Source: Pleionea sp052032335
Lineage (GTDB): Bacteria; Pseudomonadota; Gammaproteobacteria; Enterobacterales; Kangiellaceae
Direction of reading: 5' to 3'
DNA length: 64,000 nt
NCBI GenBank assembly: GCA_052032335.1
Contig: JBPEWV010000179.1
Coordinates: 10,498-74,497 of the forward strand
Both the position numbers and the translations under genes were made by a program. This document shows, one piece after another, positions 17,206 to 25,482 of the stretch. The number at the start of each line of letters is the position of its first letter. Positions within the stretch are counted from its first letter, which is position 1. The notes under the pieces were generated by a model. It was given only the letters and a program-made list of their open reading frames with translations. It was not told the origin of the DNA and did not search any database.

Positions 17206-18057
17206 CTAACCTGGCAAACAACAACGTTTATACTTCTTCCCACTGCCGCAAAGACAAGGCGCGTTTTTCTTTGGCTTGATGTCATTTGCGATCGCTAAAA
17301 CATCTTGACGATAAAATTCTTGCAGCGCTGCAAAAACTTCAGGGTGTTTTTGCTTTAACATTTTAGGTCGCTCGAAAAAATACTCTGAAGCAACGGCAAA
17401 GAACTCAACGCGGTTGGTTGCGCCATACTGAGGAATATTACTATTGCGATTTTTGATTTCGGCTATTTTGGCTCTCATCAACTCAAACCAGGGAATCGAA
17501 TAAGCGTATTCTTTCAACCGCTCGGGGAAGCCATCGCAGTCGCCATCGGCCATATCAATTAAGTGAACAAATTCGTGAATTCCCACATTTTTCTTGTCGT
17601 TGCTGTTTTCAAATCCCTTATACAAATGAGGTTTACTCAACACCAATTTACCCGCAAGCACACCGGTGCCAACCATGCCTGTAATCGTCGAGTCGGGTTG
17701 ATTAAATTCAAGATTGTGATTAAACGACTGATTCAGTAAGTAAACAGCCTCCAAATTAAAGTAATGCCAATCTGGAAATCCCCATACCGGAATAATGGCA
17801 CTTGCGCCGACCAACAGTCGATCGTGATCGGTTACTTCTACCGGACCCGCTTCGACACGCGTGGTCGCAAGAAACATTAGTAGTCGCTGCTCAAATCGCC
17901 GCTTATCGTCTTCGCTAAGCACACGATAAAAAGCGACTTTGTGTTGTAAAAAGTGACTCCATTCTTTTTTCCAGGAATCTTCGTATAAAACAGTTTCGTT
18001 TGAGTTCGTTTCTTTCAAGAACGAAAACCAATTGACTATCTTTCTAAAGAAATTCAT
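17206..18057 (-). CDS. MtfA-like (M90) zinc peptidase with C-terminal SEC-C motif
   Basis: MtfA is a zinc aminopeptidase that in E. coli also titrates the glucose-PTS repressor Mlc. This 283-residue protein has HEFVHLIDMADG (HExxH with following Asp) and the distal Glu region EFFAVASEYFFERP, the family pattern. The last 20 residues, APCLCGSGKKYKRCC, form a SEC-C zinc-binding motif as found at the end of SecA, which E. coli MtfA lacks. The frame is open to a TTG at 18171, but the ATG at 18057 gives the usual MtfA N-terminus; neither start has a strong ribosome-binding site. Confidence 0.86.
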   Translation of the reverse strand: MNFFRKIVNWFSFLKETNSNETVLYEDSWKKEWSHFLQHKVAFYRVLSEDDKRRFEQRLLMFLATTRVEAGPVEVTDHDRLLVGASAIIPVWGFPDWHYFNLEAVYLLNQSFNHNLEFNQPDSTITGMVGTGVLAGKLVLSKPHLYKGFENSNDKKNVGIHEFVHLIDMADGDCDGFPERLKEYAYSIPWFELMRAKIAEIKNRNSNIPQYGATNRVEFFAVASEYFFERPKMLKQKHPEVFAALQEFYRQDVLAIANDIKPKKNAPCLCGSGKKYKRCCLPG

Positions 18058-18429
18058 TTCGTGAATATTTTCCCAGTCATCTATTTCAGTTAGGTTTTGT
18101 TTAAAAGTAGGCACTCGCCATCCCAACACCTGGAACAACTCGAATCGATTCTCTTCGGCTGAACGGTTCAACCCGACCGCATTCTTACCAATAGTTTACG
18201 TAAGCTATCCCAGACTTTTAACCAATGCGATAAATATCAATTCTCTTTTTTGACGGGCATGCTCTGGCTCAAAAGCACACAGACAAATGCAAGAATATCA
18301 TAAAGCGAATGAGCGCCACTACCCACGACCAAGCAAAAATGTCAAGTTCAAAGCAATGGATAATATTCACCTACTTATGCCCACTCAACTCGGGTAGCAT
18401 CCCCGCCCCCTAAAAAAAGGAGCTTATTA

Positions 18430-19203
18430 ATGAAAAAAACAGTAATTGCTTTGAGCATGCTTATCATAAGTCAATGGCTTAACGCTGCCGACTTCAACGT
18501 ACCGACGGTTTCACGGTGTCTTGCTGATCTTGCACCGAGTAATACCGAAAATGAAAAGGTGTATAATATCCATTCAGACTTTTATTACGAGTATGAGGAC
18601 AAACGCGCCTTCGCAGTCAAAGCAATTTCAGAGTTAGCCAGGCAATATTCTGCCAGCAACTCTGAGTGTCAAAGTTTCACCCAGCCAATGAACCGGACAA
18701 CCGTTCAATGCCAAGAGTTGGCTGGCAGTGATGTGTGCATCGTGCCAAGTGATGCCGGTGAGTTTATTGTGGTAAAAGACTATGTTGACTCGACGCAGAT
18801 CGTTTTGACTGAATACAGTGATGATTATTCAGCGCTGCCGACAGTCAACAATGAAAACGATTATGCGAGTTTATACCTTCCACAGCCAGAGCTTTGCTAT
18901 TCTGATTTACTAAAGCCAATATACGACAGTCAGGCACACCAAACTGATGCCCGTTGGTATAAAAGCTTTTCTGACTTGCGATTCGTATTCGCCCGTAGCA
19001 ACCGTGACTTGATCAAGTCTTTGGCCGAAGAAAACACCACATGTGATTTTCAAACGGCGGAATTTCCGGCGCATCAAATGCAATGCATCGTACGCAACAA
19101 CAAGCCTGGCATTTGCGGAATGCCAGCTACAGGCGGCGGGTATTTCATTTATGTCACCGATTCAGATTTTAAGGTTCATATGCTATTCAACCGTTGGGAT
19201 TAA
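18430..19203 (+). CDS. Hypothetical secreted protein with two tandem Cys-containing repeats
   Basis: This 257-residue protein has a signal peptide (1-19, cut about LNA/ADF). It contains an internal duplication. Each half has a leading Cys, an ARQYS/ARSNR helix, then C-x(n)-QC-x(n)-C followed by a strand such as GEFIVV or GYFIYV. The halves are about 110 residues each with four cysteines in matching places, which suggests two disulfides per half. I do not recognise the family. AAGGAG lies before the ATG at good spacing, and a strong hairpin follows the stop, so it is a monocistronic gene. Confidence 0.72.
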   Translation: MKKTVIALSMLIISQWLNAADFNVPTVSRCLADLAPSNTENEKVYNIHSDFYYEYEDKRAFAVKAISELARQYSASNSECQSFTQPMNRTTVQCQELAGSDVCIVPSDAGEFIVVKDYVDSTQIVLTEYSDDYSALPTVNNENDYASLYLPQPELCYSDLLKPIYDSQAHQTDARWYKSFSDLRFVFARSNRDLIKSLAEENTTCDFQTAEFPAHQMQCIVRNNKPGICGMPATGGGYFIYVTDSDFKVHMLFNRWD

Positions 19204-19213
19204 TCACTCAATT

Positions 19214-19247
19214 GATTAGAAAGAGTTGATTTAAGCTCTTTCTAATC
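19214..19247 (+). terminator. Hairpin terminator after the duplicated secreted protein gene
   Basis: A perfect 12-bp stem, GATTAGAAAGAG (19214-19225) with CTCTTTCTAATC (19236-19247), encloses a 10-base loop 10 bases after the stop. GTTTCTCC follows instead of a pure T-run. Confidence 0.7.
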
Positions 19248-19635
19248 GTTTCTCCAACGCAGCGTATGAGACTTTTGTCGCAACCTCGCTCATTGCTCTA
19301 ACTTAAAAACACACAAGCTTAACATCGCTGGTCATGGCGCAGCGGTAAAAGAAAATTATTCTGACAAAACCCGAATAAGGTCGTATTAAAATCACCGACT
19401 GAATCTTTAGTTGTTTGTTTTCATAGGCTTACAATGGCAATTCCCGCACTATTTAGAGTAAACAAAAGTGCGACTCCAATATTGATAAACAATGGGTAAT
19501 GCTCAAATAATATTCACCGGTTATTGATAAATAATTGAATGAACTATTTTTTGTGAAAAATTCACATCTACTTTATCGCGGCGGTTTGATGTATATTCCC
19601 TGCCGTCAACAGGGAGTCAATGAGTCAGGACCGTT
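19248..19635. other. Intergenic region upstream of the AraC gene
   Basis: This 388-bp AT-rich stretch holds no supported gene. It should contain the AraC-family promoter. GATGTATATTCC at about 19588-19600 could hold a -10 (TATATT), but no convincing -35 stands out. Confidence 0.4.
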
Positions 19636-20478
19636 ATGCAACCACATCTTTATCTTTGGACAGACAGAGCGTTATACCTTGGACCAATTTCCGAGACGTT
19701 AACTTGTCAGCCCGGAACATCAGCCTTTACCTTATTTCTCGATGGCGATGCCGAGGTGCTGTTAGACGGACATAAAGAACCCATTGTGTCTAATGCATTT
19801 TTGTTTCCTGTAAATCAGAAAGTAACCATAAACTACCCCTATGGCAGTGTACTCAACTTATTTCTTGATCCTTACCAGATAGAATACAACACCTTAAAGG
19901 CGCTCATGCGGGATCAGGTAGGACGCACCTTTTTTCAACTGACCAATTCACAAATGTGGGCACAGCTATTAGACGGAATTAAAACGGGTACTCTGAATGC
20001 AGAGCAGGTGAGCGAAAACATTGACACGCTAATTTACCAAAATAAGGAAGTGGCTTGTAAGTCGACACTGCCCGATCGACGTATTGAGAAAGTGATTACG
20101 ATGATCAAAGAGTGTTCTGCGAAGCCGTTACGATTGAACGAAATTTCCGATGCGATAAACTTATCCGAAACACGGCTTATGACATTATTTAAAAACCGGG
20201 TCGGGCTTCCACTGCGACGTTATCGACTTTGGCACTTATTATCATCGGCTTGCGCCCGCATCGCATCGGGCGAGTCACTGACGGATGCCGCTGTCAATTG
20301 TGGTTTCTCGGATTCATCTCATTTCTGTCGGAACTTCAAACACCATATCGGATTAACACCCAAGTTTCTTTTCAAGAAAGACAATAATATACAAGTGTTC
20401 ATTGAAAAATCAGTTTCCAATGAAACCCGAGTTCTTTTAAATAAGTCGAGCCATTTTCAACCGCCTATGGCGTCTTAA
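19636..20478 (+). CDS. AraC family transcriptional regulator
   Basis: This 280-residue DNA-binding regulator has an N-terminal cupin-like sensor (about 1-100, with TLFLDGDAEVLLDGHKEPI) and two C-terminal helix-turn-helix motifs. The first is LRLNEISDAINLSETRLMTL; the second is LTDAAVNCGFSDSSHFCRNF, followed by HIGLTPKFLF, the AraC family signature at about 225-255. A 30-residue tail follows. The effector and targets are unknown. No obvious target operon is adjacent. AGGA lies 8 bases before the ATG. Confidence 0.92.
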   Translation: MQPHLYLWTDRALYLGPISETLTCQPGTSAFTLFLDGDAEVLLDGHKEPIVSNAFLFPVNQKVTINYPYGSVLNLFLDPYQIEYNTLKALMRDQVGRTFFQLTNSQMWAQLLDGIKTGTLNAEQVSENIDTLIYQNKEVACKSTLPDRRIEKVITMIKECSAKPLRLNEISDAINLSETRLMTLFKNRVGLPLRRYRLWHLLSSACARIASGESLTDAAVNCGFSDSSHFCRNFKHHIGLTPKFLFKKDNNIQVFIEKSVSNETRVLLNKSSHFQPPMAS

Positions 20479-20544
20479 TCTTTCAACGACTTCCTTTTCA
20501 TCTGATGCTGGCAGTTCGCAGATGCAGGAGTTGATCGAGCGCGC

Positions 20545-21480
20545 TTACAAGGGAAAGGGAATGACCTCGTTAATGTGTGCTTTATTCAATGCGATCATCA
20601 ACAGTCGGTCTACTCCCAAAGCAACACCGGAACAAGAAGGAAGCCCCGAACGCAAGGCCGCGATAAAGGCCGCATCGACGTTAATCTCGGGTTTGTTCAT
20701 TTGATGGCGTTTATTATTATCTTGATGAAACCGTTGCTCCTGTTGGTTGGCATCGGTTAATTCAAAAAAACCATTTGCCAGCTCAACGCCTCGACAATAA
20801 ACCTCAAAGCGTGCCGCACGATCCGGATTATCGGTCAGCAGGCGAGCCAGCGAAGACTGACTGGCAGGAAAGTCGTGTACGAATACGATGGACTGCGGCC
20901 CCAGCTGAGGCTCAATTTTTTCTGCAAACAGTAGCGAAAGATAATCGTCGCGAAACAGATCGTCGGGTAACTGGCCCAGTTTTCGTTGCGCCAATTGCCT
21001 CAGGTCGGGGTCGGAGATTTCAAACGGATCAAAGGCTAAAAACTGCTGAAAAATAGCTTGGTAGGTCCAGTTTTCGCGCGTCTCGATTTGAGTCACTTCT
21101 GCAACCAGTTCATACACTTCGGTCATAAGTTGATGATGATCCCAACCCACGCGATACCACTCCAACAAGGTAAACTCTGGTTGATGATTGCGCCCCCGCT
21201 CATCGCGCCGATAGTTTTTCGAAAGCTGATAAATATCACCACTACCAGAAGCCAACAAACGTTTCATGGCGTATTCGGGTGATGTTTGTAGCCAGGCTTG
21301 TTGTTCACACACTGTCAACGACAATGCATCCATGTAAGGGTCGGTCACACTGTCCGACATAAGTGCCGGAGTATCCACCTCCATTACCCGTCGCTGGTAA
21401 AAAAACTCTCGTATTTGGCGCAAGCAATCAGCCCGCTGCTTTAACGTTGTTAACGATGCGCTTGGTTTCCAGTGTGTCAT
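20545..21480 (-). CDS. epmA: EF-P--(R)-beta-lysine ligase EpmA
   Basis: EpmA (GenX/PoxA/YjeA) joins (R)-beta-lysine to Lys34 of EF-P. It is a class II lysyl-tRNA synthetase paralogue lacking the anticodon-binding domain; 311 residues fit. Motif 2 region is QLSKNYRRDERGRNHQPEFT (about 84-103) and motif 3 is SGVALGVDRLLMIAL near the C-terminus. LQTSPEYAMKRLL is the usual LysRS-like block. It lies downstream of efp on the same strand, with a terminator between, and close to epmB, so all three modification genes cluster. Confidence 0.96.
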   Translation of the reverse strand: MTHWKPSASLTTLKQRADCLRQIREFFYQRRVMEVDTPALMSDSVTDPYMDALSLTVCEQQAWLQTSPEYAMKRLLASGSGDIYQLSKNYRRDERGRNHQPEFTLLEWYRVGWDHHQLMTEVYELVAEVTQIETRENWTYQAIFQQFLAFDPFEISDPDLRQLAQRKLGQLPDDLFRDDYLSLLFAEKIEPQLGPQSIVFVHDFPASQSSLARLLTDNPDRAARFEVYCRGVELANGFFELTDANQQEQRFHQDNNKRHQMNKPEINVDAAFIAALRSGLPSCSGVALGVDRLLMIALNKAHINEVIPFPL

Positions 21481-21524
21481 AGCTTCGTTGTCTGTCCCCG
21501 GAACTTTAATTTTAAATCAGACAT

Positions 21525-21548
21525 AAAAAAAGGCAGCCGGGCTGCCCT
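21525..21548 (-). terminator. Rho-independent terminator after efp
   Basis: Read on the minus strand, GGCAGC-CCG-GCTGCC with flanking AAA/TTT pairs is followed by a run of seven T. It lies 41 bases after the efp stop and before epmA, so epmA may need its own promoter or read-through. Confidence 0.88.
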
Positions 21549-21588
21549 TTTACAATCGTATTTTGATCACGACAGATGTCTAACACAA

Positions 21589-22158
21589 CTAATCTTTCGC
21601 ACGACCTGCGTAATCGCCTGTGCGAGTATCAACTTTAATTTTCTCACCAATTTGAACAAACAACGGAACGTTAACAACGGCTCCGGTATTCACCGTGGCG
21701 GGCTTACTGCCGCCACCCGACGTATCGCCTTTTAAACCGGGGTCAGTATCGGTGACTTCCACTACCACCTGATTGGGCGGTGTTACAACGATGGGATTTC
21801 CATTCCAGGTTGTGACCACGCACTTGTCTTGTTCAATCAACCAGTGGGCGTTATCGCCAACCGCCTTGGCGTCAGCTGCCACCTGCTCAAAGCTTGCCGG
21901 ATCCATGAAGTGCCAGAATTCACCGTCGGTGTACAAATACTCCATATCCTGGTCCATAACGTCTGCAGCTTCGACCGACTCACCAGACTTAAACGTGCGC
22001 TCGACCATGCGACCGGTTAGTAAGTACTTAACTTTCGCTCGAGCAAATGCTTGCCCCTTTCCGGGACGAACGAACTCGTTTTCGACAATGACGCAAGGCT
22101 CATTATCCTGCATTATTTTTAGGCCATTACGAAATTCATTGGTAGTATAGGACGCCAT
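21589..22158 (-). CDS. efp: Elongation factor P
   Basis: EF-P binds between the ribosomal P and E sites and relieves stalling at polyproline stretches. From the ATG at 22158 the protein has 189 residues, one longer than E. coli EF-P. The loop RPGKGQ places the modified lysine exactly at position 34, matching the EpmA/EpmB route. The ends MASYTTNEFRNGL and ERTFKSGESVEAAD are family-typical. AGAGGT is correctly spaced before this ATG; the frame is open 27 codons further but that extension overlaps epmB and is not used. Confidence 0.97.
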   Translation of the reverse strand: MASYTTNEFRNGLKIMQDNEPCVIVENEFVRPGKGQAFARAKVKYLLTGRMVERTFKSGESVEAADVMDQDMEYLYTDGEFWHFMDPASFEQVAADAKAVGDNAHWLIEQDKCVVTTWNGNPIVVTPPNQVVVEVTDTDPGLKGDTSGGGSKPATVNTGAVVNVPLFVQIGEKIKVDTRTGDYAGRAKD

Positions 22159-22197
22159 CGAGTACCTCTGGTCACTTAATAATCTGTTTGGTAATTT

Positions 22198-23214
22198 ATG
22201 AAAGGCGCAATAATACCCTGTTCTTCCCCCGTTTGTCACAATTTGGACTGGAAAAAACAGCTGTCTCAGGCGGTTTCTAATCCAGAAGAACTGCTTCAGC
22301 TTTTGAACCTGACATCAGACCATGTTGGCAAGGGCGAGGCTACTCGTCTATTCTCGTTGCGGGTTCCTCGCGCCTACGTCGAACGGATGGAAAAAGGTAA
22401 TCCAGATGATCCGTTGTTTCGGCAGGTGTGGCCGGATCAAAAAGAATTCAAACCGCACCCCGATTTTATCCCCGATCCGTTACAAGAAAACGAGGCCAAC
22501 CCCGTTCCTGGGTTGCTCCACAAGTATGGTACGCGAGTACTTACTATTAGCGCTGCCAGCTGCGCAATCAACTGCCGCTACTGTTTTCGCCGAAATTTCG
22601 CGTATCAGGAACAAGCTTTCAACGAATCGGCCTGGGAGGCCTGGATCGACTACATTGCCAAACACCCGGAGATAAATGAGGTCATACTCAGTGGTGGTGA
22701 GCCATTATTAATCCCCGATGACAAACTACAACGACTGACCGAGAAGCTTGAAGCAATGCCTCAAATTCGACGCTTGAGGATCCACAGTCGATTGCCGCTG
22801 GTGATACCCGATCGCATTACTGACGCCTTTCTATCTCTTGCCGAGCGCTCGCGACTGGATTGGCTTTTAATCTGGCACATTAACCACCCCAATGAAATCG
22901 ACCATAATGTCAAAACGGCGGCGGCCCGGTGCCGGGATGCCGGAATTCGGCAATTTAATCAATCGGTTATATTGAAGAAGGTCAACGATTGCAGTGCCAT
23001 TCTCAGCGCTTTGAGCGAACGTCTATTTGATAGCTGGATCCAACCCTATTATTTGCATCTGCTCGATCGGGTCACCGGCATTCAGCATTTTGAGGTGCCC
23101 GAAGATGAAGTTCTCAAAATCTATCAGGAACTGCTGGCCCAGCTGCCCGGCTTTTTGGTGCCCAGGCTGGTCCGGGAAGAGCCGCGACAACCTTCCAAAA
23201 CGCCCGTCGTTTAA
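22198..23214 (+). CDS. epmB: L-lysine 2,3-aminomutase EpmB
   Basis: EpmB (YjeK) is a radical SAM, PLP-dependent enzyme that turns L-lysine into (R)-beta-lysine for EF-P. The 338-residue protein has the cluster motif CAINCRYC (Cys122, 126, 129) and the SAM-binding block VILSGGEPLLIPDDKL. LLHKYGTRVLTIS is also typical. The PLP lysine should be in the C-terminal third, as in E. coli. Divergent from efp with only 39 bp between the two ATGs, so their promoters must overlap each other's leader. Confidence 0.96.
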   Translation: MKGAIIPCSSPVCHNLDWKKQLSQAVSNPEELLQLLNLTSDHVGKGEATRLFSLRVPRAYVERMEKGNPDDPLFRQVWPDQKEFKPHPDFIPDPLQENEANPVPGLLHKYGTRVLTISAASCAINCRYCFRRNFAYQEQAFNESAWEAWIDYIAKHPEINEVILSGGEPLLIPDDKLQRLTEKLEAMPQIRRLRIHSRLPLVIPDRITDAFLSLAERSRLDWLLIWHINHPNEIDHNVKTAAARCRDAGIRQFNQSVILKKVNDCSAILSALSERLFDSWIQPYYLHLLDRVTGIQHFEVPEDEVLKIYQELLAQLPGFLVPRLVREEPRQPSKTPVV

Positions 23215-23389
23215 AACCAAGCCCCTGCATCTCGAATCCGCTCTCCTGATTGAACCGAGACTCTTCGAGGGGCGATTAAGTTTGCAAGTGCTCACCATCC
23301 AGTGAAAAAGACTTTTCGTCGGGTAAAACGTGACATTTGGAAAAATCTGAACTATCACTTATAAAGCGACATAATATACCTTGTTGAGA

Positions 23390-23417
23390 TTGCACTCTAT
23401 TGCAGAGGCTGTAAAAT
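23390..23417 (+). promoter_or_regulatory. Candidate promoter of the PilZ-like gene
   Basis: TTGCAC (23390-23395) and TAAAAT (23412-23417) are separated by 16 bases, giving a start near 23424 and a 50-base leader before the ATG at 23474. Confidence 0.5.
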
Positions 23418-23473
23418 AGGTGGTTTACGGCTAAAATGACGTTAATAATAGATATAACAGGGACTACAGAAGT

Positions 23474-25303
23474 ATGATCCAGGGACAGATGGGATTAAGC
23501 ATACGCGCCCCAGAGCCGGTTACTCCTGCTTTGGTTCAAAAAATTGCGCCAAAATCCATTCAAAAGTGGTTGGAATCACTGCCTGTCGCAAATATCAGCG
23601 ATTCGTCGAAACGTCTGTACCAAATGCTGTTGGACTGCAACAAATCAGCGCTGGACGACGAAGATCGGTTTAAAATTTTAATGGCACTGCACCCTCCGGT
23701 TCAAATGGTGTTGAAATCTTTGTCGCGTCACTTCACCGGACACACACTGCATTTGTCAGAAAAGCAAAAGAAAATCGCCGCTCTGGTGCAAGCCATCCAT
23801 ACTGAAATGGCCATCGGTTTCAAGACCATCATCGAACATCAGGCTGAATCGCCCAGCCTGCTTAAAAAAGGCATGCTTCATGCGTCCATGTTTATGGCGC
23901 TTGAATACCTGTCGTTAACCATTGTTCGATGCTATCAGGTGTATACCGACGTACCGGCCCGTTTGTGGAAAGAAGTAAACACCATTTTTCGTTTTTCGAT
24001 TGAACAAAAACAACATGAAAAACATTGCAATTATGAAGGCTTTCAACAAGAACATTCGATTCAAGATATTTTCATCAAAACCTGTTTGTTGGCGATGGCC
24101 AATCCTTATCAGTTACGTCAGCAAGAGGTAGAAACGGTCTTTAATGGTTTACAAAAGTTCGTCGGTCATTGTGAGTTAGAGCACGCCAGCCGGTTCGACA
24201 ATCGATTTGTCATCGACCTCAATCAAAATCATGGGCCGATCCATCAAGCGTTAATAAAAATCCGACCACACCAATTTACCTTTGCCTTCAACCTGGATGA
24301 TGTGGTCGCCGAATTACAAAATCACCTGAAGAAAACCCACACTAAAAATCGGGACGAAATCTCGGTCGGCGGTCTCTCGCTTCGACTGACTCGACATCTG
24401 CTGAAAAACTGGGCTCATTTATCATCCAGAAGTTTCGCGCGGACGCCTTGCGAGGGCAACATTCGCATCAGTGTCGGCCTAAGTGCTACCTTCCAGATAC
24501 TGAAAGGATTTGAAGAAGAAGAACAGGAGTCAGTCTCTCTGGAGCACTATGAAGGGAGTTTACATAACGCAACCCTGGTTGAGGATCACGATACCCAGGA
24601 TATGCTGAGCAACTTCGGCAATCAAAGCTTTTACAACGATCCCTCTGGTGACGATGTTTGGGCGAAACTGTATCGCCCCAAAGAAGCTATGCCAGAAACC
24701 AATGAAATCGACTATGCAACTGCCTTTGGCAGTGGCAACACCAAGGGGCAAACTCATTACGATTTAATTGATGCGGATATTGTTAATATCAGTCCCGGGG
24801 GCTATTGCATCGACCTGGGCAACAACCCACCACAAAACACGCAAACTGGCGAAGTCATTGGCTTGGTTGAAACAGAACCCGATGGCCACGAAACCTGGCA
24901 TATTGGCGTCATACGCTGGATTAAAAAATCAAAAAAGAATCCCGGCATCCAGTTGGGTATACAACTTATTGCACCAAGCGCCAAACCGATTCAATCACAA
25001 CTAAAAAATGGCAAGGCGACGCGACAGTCTTTTCAAAACGCTTTAATGTTACCCGAACTTAAAGGAATCGGTCAGCCCGCCACCATATTGACCAATCCGG
25101 TACTGTTTAGCCCGAAACAGAAAGTTACCGTCATCGACGGAAATGATCAGTTCGACGTACGTTTGACAAAGCTGGTGTCTTCCTCTCAGGGATACCGCCA
25201 ATTTTACTTCGAACGTGTACAATCGGACCCCGGTCCATTGGGCCATAACGGGAGCGCCAAGGGTACCGATGATGGATTCGATAACGTTTGGGATTTGATC
25301 TAG
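23474..25303 (+). CDS. PilZ-like domain protein upstream of FimX
   Basis: The 609-residue cytoplasmic protein has a long helical N-terminal region (about 1-420). Near residues 430-510 is a segment resembling PilZ: DADIVNISPGGYCIDLG, then GEVIGL, WHIGVIRWIK and GIQLGIQLIAP. PilZ domains bind c-di-GMP; the NxSxGG-type motif here is NISPGG, and no clear RxxxR is seen just before it, so binding may be lost or altered. It directly precedes the FimX-like gene on the same strand (180 bp), as a similar gene (PA4958) does, from memory, in P. aeruginosa. It may work with FimX in type IV pilus control. Confidence 0.75.
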   Translation: MIQGQMGLSIRAPEPVTPALVQKIAPKSIQKWLESLPVANISDSSKRLYQMLLDCNKSALDDEDRFKILMALHPPVQMVLKSLSRHFTGHTLHLSEKQKKIAALVQAIHTEMAIGFKTIIEHQAESPSLLKKGMLHASMFMALEYLSLTIVRCYQVYTDVPARLWKEVNTIFRFSIEQKQHEKHCNYEGFQQEHSIQDIFIKTCLLAMANPYQLRQQEVETVFNGLQKFVGHCELEHASRFDNRFVIDLNQNHGPIHQALIKIRPHQFTFAFNLDDVVAELQNHLKKTHTKNRDEISVGGLSLRLTRHLLKNWAHLSSRSFARTPCEGNIRISVGLSATFQILKGFEEEEQESVSLEHYEGSLHNATLVEDHDTQDMLSNFGNQSFYNDPSGDDVWAKLYRPKEAMPETNEIDYATAFGSGNTKGQTHYDLIDADIVNISPGGYCIDLGNNPPQNTQTGEVIGLVETEPDGHETWHIGVIRWIKKSKKNPGIQLGIQLIAPSAKPIQSQLKNGKATRQSFQNALMLPELKGIGQPATILTNPVLFSPKQKVTVIDGNDQFDVRLTKLVSSSQGYRQFYFERVQSDPGPLGHNGSAKGTDDGFDNVWDLI

Positions 25304-25482
25304 CTCACAGAATCCTGTCTGCAGCCAACAAATTGTTTCTGCAATGGTTTCTAACTTCTCCCAACTCAGCTACAATTCTTTAGTTGGAAGAATTGCGGAT
25401 ACGTCTTGCGATGACATTTTGCGCAACCTATACAACCAACGAACGCTCCGACCAAAACTAAATAAAGGAAAATCTGAGCTGA

